DNA of 64,000 nt from Pelobates cultripes (lineage: Eukaryota; Chordata; Amphibia; Anura; Pelobatidae): positions 113,849,941 to 113,913,940 of the forward strand of contig OW240921.1 of the NCBI GenBank assembly GCA_933207985.1. Reading direction: 5' to 3'. Numbering within the stretch: the stretch's first letter is position 1; each line of letters starts with the position of its first letter. Below are positions 1 through 10,640 of the stretch, in pieces. The notes under the pieces were generated by a model. It had not been told where the DNA came from, searched no databases, and saw only the letters and a program-made list of their open reading frames with translations. A program made the translations under genes and the position numbers.

Positions 1-297
1 GATGCTGACTTCATTTCCCACACTGCCAAAAGCACCAAAGCATGGTTCAATGACCATGGGATTACTATGCTTGATTGGCCAGCAAACTCACCTGACCTGA
101 ACCCCATAGAGAAGCTATGGGGGATTGCCAAGAGAAAGATGAGAGACATGAGACCGAACAATGCAGAAGAGCTGAAGGCCGCTATTGTAGCATCCTGGTC
201 TTCCATAACACCTCAGCAGTGCCACAGGCTGATAGTTTCCATGTCACGCCGCATTGAGGCACTCGTTGCTGCAAAAGGGGCCCAAACCAAGTACTGA
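1..297 (+). CDS. Tc1-like transposase, C-terminal fragment (cut by window start)
   Basis: The frame is open from base 1 to the TGA at 295-297. It encodes the end of a Tc1/mariner DDE transposase: the SHTAKSTKAWF stretch, then LDWPANSPDLNPIEKLWG, which holds the catalytic Glu at about codon 37, then the usual C-terminal helix region ending KGAQTKY. The first visible Asp lies 35 residues before that Glu, so DD34E versus DD35E cannot be settled because the catalytic Asp region is at the window edge. No stop or frameshift is seen in the visible part. The 3' untranslated part of the transposon follows and is interrupted at 487 by a second transposon. Confidence 0.85.
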   Translation, partial: DADFISHTAKSTKAWFNDHGITMLDWPANSPDLNPIEKLWGIAKRKMRDMRPNNAEELKAAIVASWSSITPQQCHRLIVSMSRRIEALVAAKGAQTKY

Positions 298-488
298 GTC
301 CATATGCATGTTTATACTTTTCAGATATTGTTCTATGTACATTCCTTGTTTTATTGATTGCATGTAATATTCTAATTTACTGAGATTGTGGATTTGGGGT
401 TTTCATGAGCTGTAAGGCATAATCATCGCACTTATGACAAATCATGGCTTGAACTATCTTGCTTTGCATGTAATGCGTCTATCTCATA

Positions 489-2045
489 CAGGGAGTGCAG
501 AATTATTAGGCAAATTAGTATTTTGACCACATCATCCTCTTTATGCATGTTGTCTTACTCCAAGCTGTATAGGCTCAAAAGCCTACTACCAATTAAGCAT
601 ATTAGGTGATGTGCATCTCTGTAATGAGAAGGGTGTGGTCTAATGACATCAACACCCTATATCAGGTGTGCATAATTATTAGGCAACTTCCTTTCCTTTG
701 GCAAAATGGGTCAAAAGAAGGACTTGACAGGCTCAGAAAAGTCAAAAATAGTGAGATATCTTGCAGAGGGATGCAGCACTTAAAATTGCAAAGCTTCTGA
801 AGCGTGATCATCGAACAATCAAGCGTTTCATTCAAAATAGTCAACAGGGTCACAAGAAGCGTGTGGAAAAACCAAGGCGCAAAATAACTGCCCATGAACT
901 GAGAAAAGTCAAGCGTGCAGCTGCCACAATGCCACTTGCCACCAGTTTGGACATATTTCAGAGCTGCAACATCACTGGAGTGCCCAAAAGCACAAGGTGT
1001 GCAATACTCAGAGACATGGCCAAGGTAAGAAAGGCTGAAAGACGACCACCACTGAACAAGACACACAAGCTGAAACGTCAAGACTGGGCCAGAAATATCT
1101 CAAGACTGATTTTTCTAAGGTTTTATGGACTGATGAAATGAGAGTGAGTCTTGATGGGCCAGATGGATGGGCCCGTGGCTGGATTGGTAAAGGGCAGAGA
1201 GCTCCAGTCCGACTCAGACGCCAGCAAGGTGGAGGTGGAGTACTGGTTTGGGCTGGTATCATCAAAGATGAGCTTGTGGGGCCTTTTCGGGTTGAGGATG
1301 GAGTCAAGCTCAACTCCCAGTCCTACTGCCAGTTCCTGGAAGACACCTTCTTCAAGCAGTGGTACAGGAAGAAGTCTGCATCCTTCAAGAAAAACATGAT
1401 TTTCATGCAGGACAATGCTCCATCACACGCGTCCAAGTACTCCACAGCGTGGCTGGCAAGAAAGGGTATAAAAGAAGAAAATCTAATGACATGGCCTCCT
1501 TGTTCACCTGATCTGAACCCCATTGAGAACCTGTGGTCCATCATCAAATGTGAGATTTACAAGGAGGGAAAACAGTACACCTCTCTGAACAGTGTCTGGG
1601 AGGCTGTGGTTGCTGCTGCACGCAATGTTGATGGTGAACAGATCAAAACACTGACAGAATCCATGGATGGCAGGCTTTTGAGTGTCCTTGCAAAGAAAGG
1701 TGGCTATATTGGTCACTGATTTGTTTTTTTTTTTTTTGAATGTCAGAAATGTATATTTGTGAATGTTGAGATGTTATATTGGTTTCACTGGTAATAATAA
1801 ATAATTGAAATGGGTATATATTTGTTTTTTGTTAAGTTGCCTAATAATTATGCACAGTAATAGTCACCTGCACACACAGATATCCCCCCTAACATAGCTA
1901 TAACTAAAAACAAACTAAAAACTACTTCCAAAAATATTCAGCTTTGATATTAATGAGTTTTTGGGTTCATTGAGAACATGGTTGTTGTTCAATAATAAAA
2001 TTAATCCTCAAAAATACAACTTGCCTAATAATTCTGCACTCCCTG
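489..2045 (+). mobile_element. Tc1/mariner DD37E element, nested copy 1
   Basis: A 1557 bp element with inverted ends: CAGGGAGTGCAGAATTATTA at the left and its complement at the right. It is flanked by TA at 487-488 and 2046-2047, the expected target duplication. A second, subterminal repeat pair (GCATAATTATTAGGCAACTT near 669 and its complement near 1833) gives an IR/DR arrangement. It carries a broken transposase gene. It is nearly identical to the inverted copy at 26500-28052. Confidence 0.93.
706..1719 (+). pseudogene. Tc1/mariner DD37E transposase, two frameshifts
   Basis: The ATG at 706 opens the transposase (MGQKKDLTGSEKSK). Compared with the copy at 26806-27834, a 2-bp loss near 780 moves the reading to frame 2 (761-1141), and a 1-bp loss near 1092 returns it to frame 1 (1138-1719). 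The parts together cover the paired helix-turn-helix DNA-binding region and the catalytic domain, with TDEMRVSL, FMQDNAPSHAS and PDLNPIENLW carrying the D, D and E. The C-terminus (AKKGGYIGH) looks like the undamaged family end. Copy 1 is therefore a recent inactive copy with an intact C-terminus. Confidence 0.9.
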
Positions 2046-2128
2046 TATATTAGTTTCCCCTTTTATGTTGCATTATTGAAGTAAATGAACTTTTGCACAA
2101 TATTCAAATTTTTTGAGTATCACCTGTA

Positions 2129-2334
2129 CTTGTACTGAGCTCGTGTTCATTCCTTAAAAAAGGGACCAGATCCTATAGAAAAAAATTAGTAGATCCTGAT
2201 TTGTAAGTCACTTCCTGCTGAAAGAGGGTCTGTCCACTACTGAGTTGTGGAAGTGGCAATAGCCCGCATTAGACATTTGAAAAGGGTTATTTATTATAGC
2301 TATATAATTTCATTCTAAAAAGAGAGAATTCATT
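2129..2334. other. 3' flank of copy A, homologous to 3' flank of the complete gene
   Basis: This stretch resembles 56430-56660, the sequence after the stop of the complete gene: shared AAGTCACTTCC, GGGTCTGTC and the CATTAG/AAAAGGGTTA segments. It is therefore residual 3' UTR or flank. The Tc1 element ends at its edge. Confidence 0.5.
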
Positions 2335-2674
2335 CTAATTGAGTACATTGCTCTCTTTTATGGCCTTAATAAAACACAAATGTTCACAAAATGTTGTATC
2401 ATTGCGTATTTTGCTTTCTATCTCTTCCATGTCTTCAATAACAAACTCTGCATTTCTTAGAGCTTCCTCTACAGACTTTTTTTTTATCAGTTCTTTCAGG
2501 TTCCTGCAGTAATCATCTAGATCTTCAGAAACCGCATGGAAAATGTACACATTGAGCACGCAGTCTGCTTTTGGTAGAACAACTGGATCTTTAATGTTTT
2601 CCTTGGTGAAATCACATTTTAAAATGTTGCCAATATTTCTTCTTAAAGTGTTTTCCATTTCATTGCTGTTGAAG
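2335..2674 (-). pseudogene. NNMT/INMT-like methyltransferase, last exon with in-frame internal deletion (copy A)
   Basis: The splice acceptor (TTTTTCAG) precedes base 2674 on the minus strand, and the frame stays open to a stop at 2335. The exon aligns with the last exon of the complete gene (56662-57097). It keeps KCDFTKEN, PKADCVLN and the SVEEAL...FIKA end. It lacks a net 96 bp (32 codons) in the middle. The lost segment contained the GGHLLL strand and the KYYTIGGSKF loop, part of the substrate and cofactor pocket in this family. The deletion keeps the frame. No exon 2 lies between here and the first exons at 4.0 and 7.7 kb, so this is probably a dead gene end. Confidence 0.8.
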
Positions 2675-2828
2675 CTGAAAAATATAACCAGATTGCTAAA
2701 ACTTTAATACATGCAATTGAGACACATTTAACATGATCTGTAGCATGTCTTTATAAGGAGAATTGATTTGCTCTATTTTGTTTTTACTCATTTAGAAATA
2801 AGTCTTGACAAAATGTTCAACAAATCTA

Positions 2829-3790
2829 TTAGAATTGTGCAAACGTTTGGTTTGTCCATAAACATATTTATCCATCAAATTGAAAGCAACCAATCAGTGT
2901 TATGAGTCAAATTACACATCATGGGAAAATTCCAAAGAACTTTCCCACACTGTCTAAAATGACTTCAAGCACACCAATCAGAGTGCTATGACAGGTAAAT
3001 GTAGAGACTTACCTGTCAGTCTCTTCATTTACCTGTCAGAGTACTCTGATTGGTTGGCCTAAACCAACCAATCAGATCACTCTAAGCCTAATTGCAGGGC
3101 ATGGGAAGGCTTTATAAGCCTTTCCCCACCCTGTGGAGCTCATTCTGCGCTGTGCCCTCTCTGGGTGCAGAAGGATTATTTTTTTATCGTTGGGATTTTT
3201 TATTTTTTTATTTGCGTTCTGTTTTTTTTTTTTTAACAGTTGCAATGCATATTATGGTTTTTTATTGGCCTTTTTTGGGGGCTGAAGAAAGAAAACAAAA
3301 GAAGAAAGAAGACGTCAAATGGTAAGTATGAAATTTTATTGTACAGGGGCTTGAGGAGCCCTAGTCACTTTATTATTTGGGGTCCCCACCCGCCGGTCAT
3401 GTGTGGGGACCTGGGGGGGACCTTAGGTCCCCTCCATTATTTATTTATTTAGGGTCCCCATCCACCACTCCTCGGTGGGGACCTGGGGGAACATTAGGTC
3501 ACCCCCATTATTTAATTAGGGTATCCAGCCGCCGCTTATGGATGGGGACCTGATGGGACATTAAGTCCCCCCTTTAATTAATTAAAGTCCCCACCTGCCG
3601 CTCATGGGACCCTTAATTAAGTCATGGGTTAACCTCCCTTTTATCAATATGGGGGTCAGAGTGACCCCCATACTGATTAATTTTTAGTTTGAAACATGCC
3701 CCTACTCGAGGCATGCTGCGAGTAGGGGCATGGGTGAGGACTTAACCTCCCTTTTATTAATATGGGAGTCATAGTGACCGCCATAGGTTT
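2829..3790. repeat. Stem-loop-rich repeat block (copy 1)
   Basis: The sequence matches 45241-46238 almost base for base. It starts in homologous intron-2 sequence, then holds an inverted CAATCAGAGT...ACTCTGATTGG motif near 2980-3090. After that come several short units, each built as GGTCCCCA-(loop)-TGGGGACC followed by a CATTAGGTC-type tail (about 3360-3620). Further inverted pairs such as GGGGGTCA/TGACCCCC lie at 3640-3790. No protein is credible here. A related member lies inside the foldback element at 40.5-41.5 kb. Confidence 0.8.
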
Positions 3791-3890
3791 TAATGGGGGG
3801 GGGGTTAGGAATAGTTTTTTATTATAAGGAGGGAGCTGGTAGCGCTGCTAGCTCTCTTGTTTTTTTTGTTTCTTTTCGCATATGCACAAT

Positions 3891-4063
3891 CTTATTTCTC
3901 CCTGCTGTGGGAGTAAATAGTTTCCATTAGAAATCTCAGTCTCATCAGTGATATACTTTTTTCAGTTTTTCAGTTTTTCAGTTTTTCTAGAATAATATGC
4001 ATTAAATAAGTATTTTGGTTCCAATTCATGTAGATGATAGGGTTTGCGAGAGCTGGGGTCCAT
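3891..4063 (-). pseudogene. NNMT/INMT-like first exon, broken (copy A)
   Basis: On the minus strand the ATG at 4063 starts MDPSSRKPYHLHELEP, clearly the family's first exon. The conserved HEWEP is changed to HELEP. A short unit (AAAAACTG) is present three times in tandem, which shifts the frame and brings in a TGA stop. The end of the exon, where other copies have QLYKLAGQG and a GT donor, is degraded. The upstream 1 kb (4064-5060) still matches the upstream region of copy C at 28.2-29.0 kb. Confidence 0.85.
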
Positions 4064-4110
4064 TCTGAATCCGTATGGTGGACTATGAGGATAATGTCAT
4101 CAGTAAGCTG

Positions 4111-4117
4111 CTATATA
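4111..4117 (-). promoter_or_regulatory. TATA-like box of copy A
   Basis: TATATAG reads on the minus strand with its near end 48 bp upstream of the ATG. The same position holds TATATAG in the complete gene (61235-61241) and TATATAA in copy C (28292-28298). Function is inferred from position and conservation only. Confidence 0.45.
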
Positions 4118-4563
4118 CTTTGTTTATTAACATTATCAGTTAGCGGAACATCTTGACTAACTGACATGAGGCGTTTCATGAGTCAGTGCAAGTCAATATC
4201 AACACAGATATATAACAATGTTCTCATGACTTCAGCTGATAAAATAATATTTTTTAATTAATCGCTCAGATAACCTCTTTAAAATTACACTGATCTTTAA
4301 GAGAGTTATGTACTAAACAGCAAAATCTGACCAATTTACAGTAGAAATGCAACATTTGATCCAAAATACCCTACATTTTGTAATTCTCTTGTACACATGT
4401 GATGATTTAAGGAATGAATTAAGTCTTTTGGAGTGTTTTCTCAATTCAGAATTCTGGAAAGAACAAAATCTACCTAGCAGAAAATAGACTTTTCAAAAAT
4501 AGAGATGTCAGAGATCTGCCAAGGGCTATCTGCTCTGTAAAGGATAGATGAGATCATATGTCC

Positions 4564-4592
4564 TATCCAGCCATCCATCCATCCATCCACCC
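4564..4592. repeat. (ATCC)n microsatellite
   Basis: Several CATC/ATCC units in tandem, directly visible. Confidence 0.85.
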
Positions 4593-4767
4593 AACTATCC
4601 ATCATTGACTGTGACCTACTTCCATATCCTCTTCAGAGCCAATTGATATTTCAGGGGCCTGTATAATGCAGCACAGGATTTTCAGGTACTCTCTACCTTC
4701 CTTCCAAAAATATCCAGGTGTCTGTTGTGTACCCCTGATTTTCAAGTCACAGAAGAAAGTCAAGAAG

Positions 4768-4816
<49 letters not shown>
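4768..4816. repeat. (CT)n microsatellite
   Basis: A pure CT run of over 40 bases, directly visible. The orthologous place upstream of copy C (about 28790) has only a short CT stretch. Confidence 0.95.
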
Positions 4817-4818
<2 letters not shown>

Positions 4819-4894
4819 CTCTTCAAATAAAGAGAAATACAATTAACAGCTAAGCAAAGCCAAACACATGTACACTAGCAGAGCAAACTTAGTC

Positions 4895-5000
4895 ACTCCA
4901 GATGTCGTGGACTACACCTCTCCTGTTGCTTTGTCAGCATTATTCCTGTAAAAGGATTATTCGAGATGTAGTCCACAAAATCCAGGGAGCCTAAGGTCAC
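4895..5000. repeat. Short inverted-repeat (MITE-like) element
   Basis: GATGTCGTGGACTACA near the left and TGTAGTCCACAAAATCC near the right form an imperfect inverted repeat around a central stem (GCATTATTCCTGTAA). A copy lies at 28862-28985, in the matching upstream flank of copy C, so the insertion predates the split of copies A and C. Confidence 0.6.
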
Positions 5001-5990
5001 CTACTTCTGCACTTAATTCTATTGGAAGCGAGTAGTGATGAAACCTGCGAAAACAAGAAAACTCTGTGTTTGTGTAATTTTAACAGGCTTTATCAGAGGA
5101 GAGAAATATTTACTGAAAGAAATGACTTTTCTCATAGACAGTAGAACCTTTGATAAATCTCAATCTGATTGCCACCTAGTCTAATTGTTTAATATTTTAC
5201 TACAAATCTAAAGTTGCTCTAAACAAATTTTGAATCCAATCACTCAGGTATTAAGGTTGAAAGCATGCACACTAAGGTCAACCACAAGTACATTTAACCC
5301 ATTCTGCGCTGTGTCCAATCGTTAGTCAAATCAAACAATTTGAATCTCAGGAAAAATACAAACATCATAACCCACTTTAGAATGGTTTGACCACTTACCT
5401 GGCAACTGCTAGATGCTTCTCCCCAACTTCACCACTTCTGATGAAAAGCCATTAGTGTCTGCAGTGCAAAATTACCTTATACGCTGAGAGTGTCAGCTGG
5501 TTGCTCTGAGACAATGAGCTACGCCGGCGCCAATCTCCATTAATAGTAGTGAAGGAATTCACAGTAATTCAATGAATTGGGAATTGTGGAAAACAATTAC
5601 CTATTGTAAACCAAGTGAACCAAACTGGAAAAAAAATACAAATTAGTCAAAATATTCCAGCTCAGTTTTGTTGGCTAAAAGTTTCAATGACATCTATACT
5701 TTGTCTATCCTCCGATATGTATTGCTGAACAAGTGTAGTTTCTTTGCAACTGTTTAAATTGAATTAAAAACCAGTTTGCAAAATTCAGATTAAGATATCA
5801 AAACTGCGACCATAGCAACATTTTCTAAATAATAAAACACTTAAAAAAAGTTTTTCCTAAAATAATAAATAATTTTAAAAACATATAAAAAATAAGGTTA
5901 AATTAAGTCCTTGGTTATCAAATTAACGGTTTACTGAACAAAGCCTTGTGTATTTGCAAGTGTATATATTTAATGTCAAGGGGGGCCTAA
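5001..5990. other. No recognisable feature
   Basis: A+T-rich sequence with scattered short homologies to other flanks. I see no convincing ORF, RNA gene or element ends. Confidence 0.5.
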
Positions 5991-7218
5991 GGGGCAAAAT
6001 TACTGTCATACCATTTCTGATCTGTCCTGGTACGTGTTTTCTGCCAGCTGATAAGGGAGCAAAAGAGGATTGCCAGTGCCGTCACCTGCATATTGCAGTT
6101 CATGGAAACCTTTGTTCAGGTGGCTTGAGCTAGTGAGCTGGCTGTCCAGGGCTTGATGGACTCTATGGATTGGAAGGAGGTCTGCCTTTGGCAAGGTGAT
6201 GGCTTTGCCAGGCTAATCAGACAACTGACATTGTGTCCATCTCACCCATCAATTTCCCAAACCAGGGATCTGGTACAGGGACTTCCATGCCCCTCACCCT
6301 TTGCCAGCAATTAGATGGTTAATTCTGTAAGCAACAAGCTGCTGAGGTAAGCTTCATGATACTTTCATTCTGAAACTTTCACCCATGTGCAATGAGTGAG
6401 GGACATGATGGGGCCCTATACTATACTATAACTTGTTGTCTCATCAACCCTGTGAAGTTCCTGAGCCACTTCAGATGCTACCGAAATGTGTTTTGATGTC
6501 ATCAGATGTTCACACTGCTAAAGGACAGAGAATAAGCTTGGCAGCCTAGTGATCTCTTCTCCTGGCTCGTGCTGCCGACTGGTGCCACATTTCCCCCTTC
6601 TTGGACTGGTGGGGTTGATCCTGGTCTGTTCCCTGTAGGCACCCTACCACTACTAAGGGTGTGCATACCTGTTCAACAACCAACTGGTACTAAAGCGTAT
6701 AGAAGATGGGGAGCACCACGTGCTCCTCTGAATCCAGTGGAGATACCAGCAACATCCAACATCGCTTGTAGAGACCTTTCGGGTCCTTCTAGGCAAAGCT
6801 GACAGTGCACCTGAGTACCACGTTGCTGGGAGATTGGACCAATGCTGAGTACTCAAAAAGTGTGATCGTGCAACTGGAGGGTGGCATCAACCAAGTCCAG
6901 ACGCGACTGGCGCAAAGACACACTCCATGACTCATCATGGGGCTGGTGGCACAAGCCAGGTGACTTCCTCCTGAATCATATAGGACCGTAGGGCCCTTAT
7001 TATCACACAGGACTTACCTGATTGACACTCGGCAATCGCGCATCACAACCCCTGTGGGCTTATGGGCCTACTACCAGGACTCCCGTGGAGAATCCATGTT
7101 AGCCCCTGTAAGGCATAGAATGATCTCACAGCTGGAACCAGGTCTACCATATGTTGGTGCAACACCCCATGAACACCTCTACAGCCTTCACATAAGCAGC
7201 AGTTTGTTTATATTTCCC
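5991..7218. other. Probable degraded retroelement body (present only in the left duplicate)
   Basis: This G+C-richer, gene-like stretch runs straight into the LINE-type 3' end at 7219-7545 and has no long ORF. It belongs to the 3.4 kb segment (3781-7218) that is absent from the right duplicate at 46238/46240. It may be the 5' continuation of the LINE, but I cannot prove this from coding motifs. Confidence 0.3.
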
Positions 7219-7548
7219 TATCTCCTGCTGGGTGTATGTTTATAACCTGATTGGGGGGCCTCCTGGAAGCTTACACTCATTGACAAGCTGTGTATTTCAC
7301 TCTACTTTTATTCCTTTTGTACTCTTATGATTTTTTACCATACACCTATTGTCACTCATTACGTTATTTTTCACCCTGCTACTCACTGACTGGCTGTGCA
7401 TAGTGCTTATACTATTACACAAAAAGTGCATTACCTTTGGTATACCAAGCTACTCTTTTCTTTTTAACGCATTGTTTTGCTATGATGTTATGAAATGTCT
7501 GTATGTTAGTCTATGCACTAAAAAAAATAAAGAATTTTAAAAATATAT
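7219..7548 (+). mobile_element. LINE-type 3' end (L1-like tail), copy B
   Basis: An untranslated tail ends in ATGCACTAAAAAAAATAAAGAA followed by an A-rich tract, i.e. an AATAAA signal and poly(A) as in L1-like retrotransposons. Close copies lie at 26190-26470 and 46245-46570. Each sits at the same place, just downstream of first exons B, C and D. The insertion is therefore older than those duplications and is absent from the complete gene. Confidence 0.6.
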
Positions 7549-7611
7549 ATAATACCAATGAGAATGTGTAGTGTTTTTTTTAAATGTATTAATGTATTAA
7601 ACTGAACATAC

Positions 7612-7762
7612 CTTGACCTGCTATCTTATATAGCTGTTCAACTGGCAATCTTACAACCTCATCTGTGATATATTTTTCAGTTGTTCCAGAATAATAAACA
7701 TTAAACAATTCTGTTGGTTCCCATTCGTGCAGATGATAGCGTTTGTGAGAGCTGGGGTCCAT
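7612..7762 (-). pseudogene. NNMT/INMT-like intact first exon without exon 2 (copy B)
   Basis: The minus-strand ATG is at 7762. Fifty codons plus one base end at a GT donor (CAAG|GTATGTT). The peptide is family-typical: MDPSSHKRYHLHEWEP, then NVYYSGTTEKYITDE and QLYKIAGQG. Frame and donor are intact. No exon 2 was found between this exon and the last exon at 2335-2674, so a full protein is not available from this copy alone. The TATA position reads TATCTAA (7810-7816) instead of TATATAG/A. It is probably an orphan exon left by duplication and deletion; splicing to a distant exon is not excluded. Confidence 0.75.
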
Positions 7763-8174
7763 TCTGAATGCCTGTGGTGTTCTATGATGATAATGTCTCC
7801 AGCAAACTGTTAGATATTTTGTTAATTAACATTATCAGTTAGTGGATCCTATTGACTAACCGACACAAGACTTACCTTGAGTCAGTGCCAGTCAATATCA
7901 ACACGGATATATTACAATATTGTCATGACTTGTGATCAAATAATTTATTTTTTAAGTAATCGCTCAGATAACTTCTTAAAAATTACACTGATCTCTCAGA
8001 GGGTTATTTAGTAAAGAGCAAAATGTGACCAACTTACAATAGAAATGCATCATTTGAGCCAAAATTCCCCACATTTTGTAATTCTCTTGTCAATACATGA
8101 TGATTTTAGGAAGTAAGTCTTTTGGGGCCTTCTTTATCAAAACAGCATTATGGAAAGATTGTAATCCAACCTAT

Positions 8175-8455
8175 CCTTGATACGTTTTACTGTTTTGAAA
8201 CACTAATATTTGTGTTCAGCGAAGTCTCCTGAGTATAACAGTACCCCTCATGTACAGGTTTTATGTTGTTTTCAAAAGTTACAGGGTCAAATATAAGGCT
8301 TGCATTTCAGTTTTTTCACATTGAAATTCGCCAGGTTGGTTACATTGCCTTTGAGACAGTATGGTAGCCCAAGAATGAAAATTACCCCCATGATGGCATA
8401 CCATGCAATAGTAGACAACCCAAGGTATTGCAAATGGTGTAGCTCCCTTTAATTG
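8175..8455. repeat. Fragment of TTAA-type (piggyBac-like) non-autonomous element
   Basis: It contains the internal segment shared with 22620-23250 and 25500-25800, including CAGCGAAGTCTCC, ACAGTACCCC.CATGTAC, GAAATTCGCCAGRTTGGTTA and GCATACCATGCAATAG. Element ends are missing. The same fragment is at 47262-47540 in the duplicate. Confidence 0.6.
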
Positions 8456-8499
8456 TAATGTGTGTATAATATAACACTATTTTTAATACACTGTAACTT

Positions 8500-9240
8500 T
8501 ACCATGATTCTCATCACTAATTTAAATTAATGTTTGGATCCCAGGCTTGTAAACCCCCCTTGCAAGCTTTACCCCTCCTTTGAAGCCACCCTCTTGGTCT
8601 TTGGATCCTTTGCCAGCTGAATAAAGTCTCTGACTCCAGGTGCCGCTTCGCGCTTACTCTGTGTGCAGTTTTAAATTGTTGAAGATTAATAAACATCTTA
8701 CCTGTGCAGTACTTCTTCATGCCTGTTTGTATCAGAGCACATTCAGAATGATTATAGTTAGAGAAGAATTAACTGCTCTATATTTGTGAGTGGTTTTCAT
8801 TACATATGTTATCTTGCTGTGTGTAAAGCAATATTATACTTAAGTTTTTTTGTTAATTCCTCCCCCCTCCCTCCCTCGTATATGATTCATCATGAAATTA
8901 TTGTCCAATTTACTTACCTGATTGGTAATGTATTGTAAGTATATTCTGAAGAGTGTGTGGATGTGGCTATTACATACATTGTAATCACACTTTATATTTA
9001 CACTGCATAATATTTTTGCACTATTGTAGGATTTTTGTGGATACTGTACACCTGCACTTGGAAAGTTCACTATATAAGGATATTGCACTTTAAAATGATA
9101 TTGCACTTTCAAAAGTTATCACAGTGATACATCATTCTGTCTTAATGACACAGCACACCTTTTTTACATTTTTCTTTTCTTTTTCATATTGATTTGGTGT
9201 TTGTTTTCTGGATGTTGGCACTTTACAGGTGCTTTATTGT
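8500..9240. other. Duplicated intergenic sequence without recognised gene
   Basis: It matches 47575-48320. No coding signal was seen beyond short accidental ORFs. The sequence is upstream of first exon B. Confidence 0.5.
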
Positions 9241-10434
9241 TAGTAATTGTGTGTGTGTGTGTGTATGCATGCGTGTTATGAATCTGTGTGTGGCAAATCT
9301 GACTGTATATACGAATGTGGTTGTTTGTATATGAGTGTGTGTGTGTATATGCATGTGTTTGTATAGGAGTCTCCGTATGTGTTCATTTGTGAGTTTGAGC
9401 TGTGTATATGTACTTCAATGTGTGTTTCTGTGTACGTTTGCATTTATATATCACCTACTTACAGGTCCGGCGCTACCTGTTAGGCGGACTAGGCAGCCGC
9501 CTAGGGCCCCCCTTGGGAAGGAGCGCCGCCCCCCCTCATGCTGCAGCCGCCCGAGCGCTCTGTAAAGAGCTTCAGGCGGCTGCAGCTTTGCCCAGGCTGG
9601 TGCGTCCATGAGGGCGCACCGCCCTGGGCGCAGCATGAGGAGAGGGGCTGACAGGAGGGAAGTGCTCAGCGCTCCCTCCTGTCACTCCCTCACTGTAGCG
9701 TGGCGAAGAGAGTGACAAGGGAGGGGGAGAGAAGAGAGGGACAAGGGGGGAGAAGAGAGTGACAAGAGAAAGAGAGGGGGGAGAAGAGAGTGACAAGGGA
9801 GGGGGGAGAGATTGACATCCATCACACACACACACACAATCACACACAATGCACTCCTTACACAATAAGACAATGCACCCCTTGCACACAGAAAAACACA
9901 AAATGCATTTCACACACAATGCATTACACACACACACAGACACACACACACAAGCAATGCAACCCTTTCACACAATGCATCCCTTACACACAGAAACACA
10001 CATTGCATTCCTTACACACACTCAATACACCCCTTACAGATGCACAGACTGCATCCCGTACATACACAGAAACACACCTTGCAGCCCTTACACATACAAA
10101 CACAGATTCACACAATACATTCCTTACACACATATCAGGACATCCCCTACACACTCCACCCCCTGTGAACAAACTGTTTGGTGAAACATGAAGGTGTACC
10201 CTGAGACCCAGACCTTGAGCTGTGTAAAGGGCCCCCAAAAAATGGAGCTGTTTCCCGTTCTCCCAGAACATTGATTTTTGTGACCACAGTTACAAACCGC
10301 CTCCAGAGAGCTTGTTCTACACCAGACCAGTGGAGCCAAACTGCAGCTAGAGCTCATCATTGTCCTCATCTGGTTGAAAGTAGGCAATCTACTATATTAT
10401 TCATGGCACTAAGCTCTAATTTACCTCACATTAA

Positions 10435-10506
10435 CCCCTTAAGGACACATGACATGTGTGACATGTCATGATTCCCTTGTATTCCAGAAGTTTGGTCCTT
10501 AAGGGG
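10435..10506. mobile_element. 72-bp TTAA-flanked MITE (copy 1)
   Basis: Inverted ends CCCCTTAAGGAC / GTCCTTAAGGGG with TTAA at 10431-10434 and 10507-10510. The interior is ACATG-rich. Identical-length copies are at 13409-13480 and 54191-54262. The TTAA duplication with CCC...GGG ends fits a piggyBac-derived MITE. The matching site in the right duplicate (50306-50309) is empty. Confidence 0.85.
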
Positions 10507-10510
10507 TTAA

Positions 10511-10640
10511 AGAAACACTATAGTCCCTAGAACCACTGCAGCTTAATGTAGTGGCTCTGGTGTCTATAGCCTGTCCCTGCAGGCCTTTTAATGTAAACAT
10601 AGCGGCACTGCAGCACTGGCGTTAGTTAACATGGCAGATC
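10511..10640. repeat. Kolobok/T2-like MITE end fragment
   Basis: The AAAGAAACACTATAGTCCC start and the CCACTGCAGCTTAATGTAGTGG hairpin resemble the first part of the TTAA-flanked element at 29717-30207. The right end is missing. Confidence 0.45.

Larger units (their letters stand above)
1..2128 (+). mobile_element. Tc1/mariner element (3' part), split by a nested transposon
   Basis: The transposase end at 1-297 is followed by about 190 bp of A+T-rich 3' sequence to 488. The same element resumes at 2046 and runs to a right terminus ending CACCTGTA at about 2128. Removing the insert at 489-2045 and one TA restores a continuous sequence across the junction (TCTCA-TA-TATTAG), which matches what I recall of this family's 3' end. 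The left end lies outside the window. Confidence 0.8.

Noticed and set aside
3092..3325. 77-codon Phe-rich ORF
   Set aside because: Poly-T stretches in the stem-loop repeat; the duplicate copy disrupts it.
10435..10506. Rho-independent-like terminator hairpin
   Set aside because: Vertebrate DNA, and the TTAA flanks plus three equal-length copies identify a MITE.
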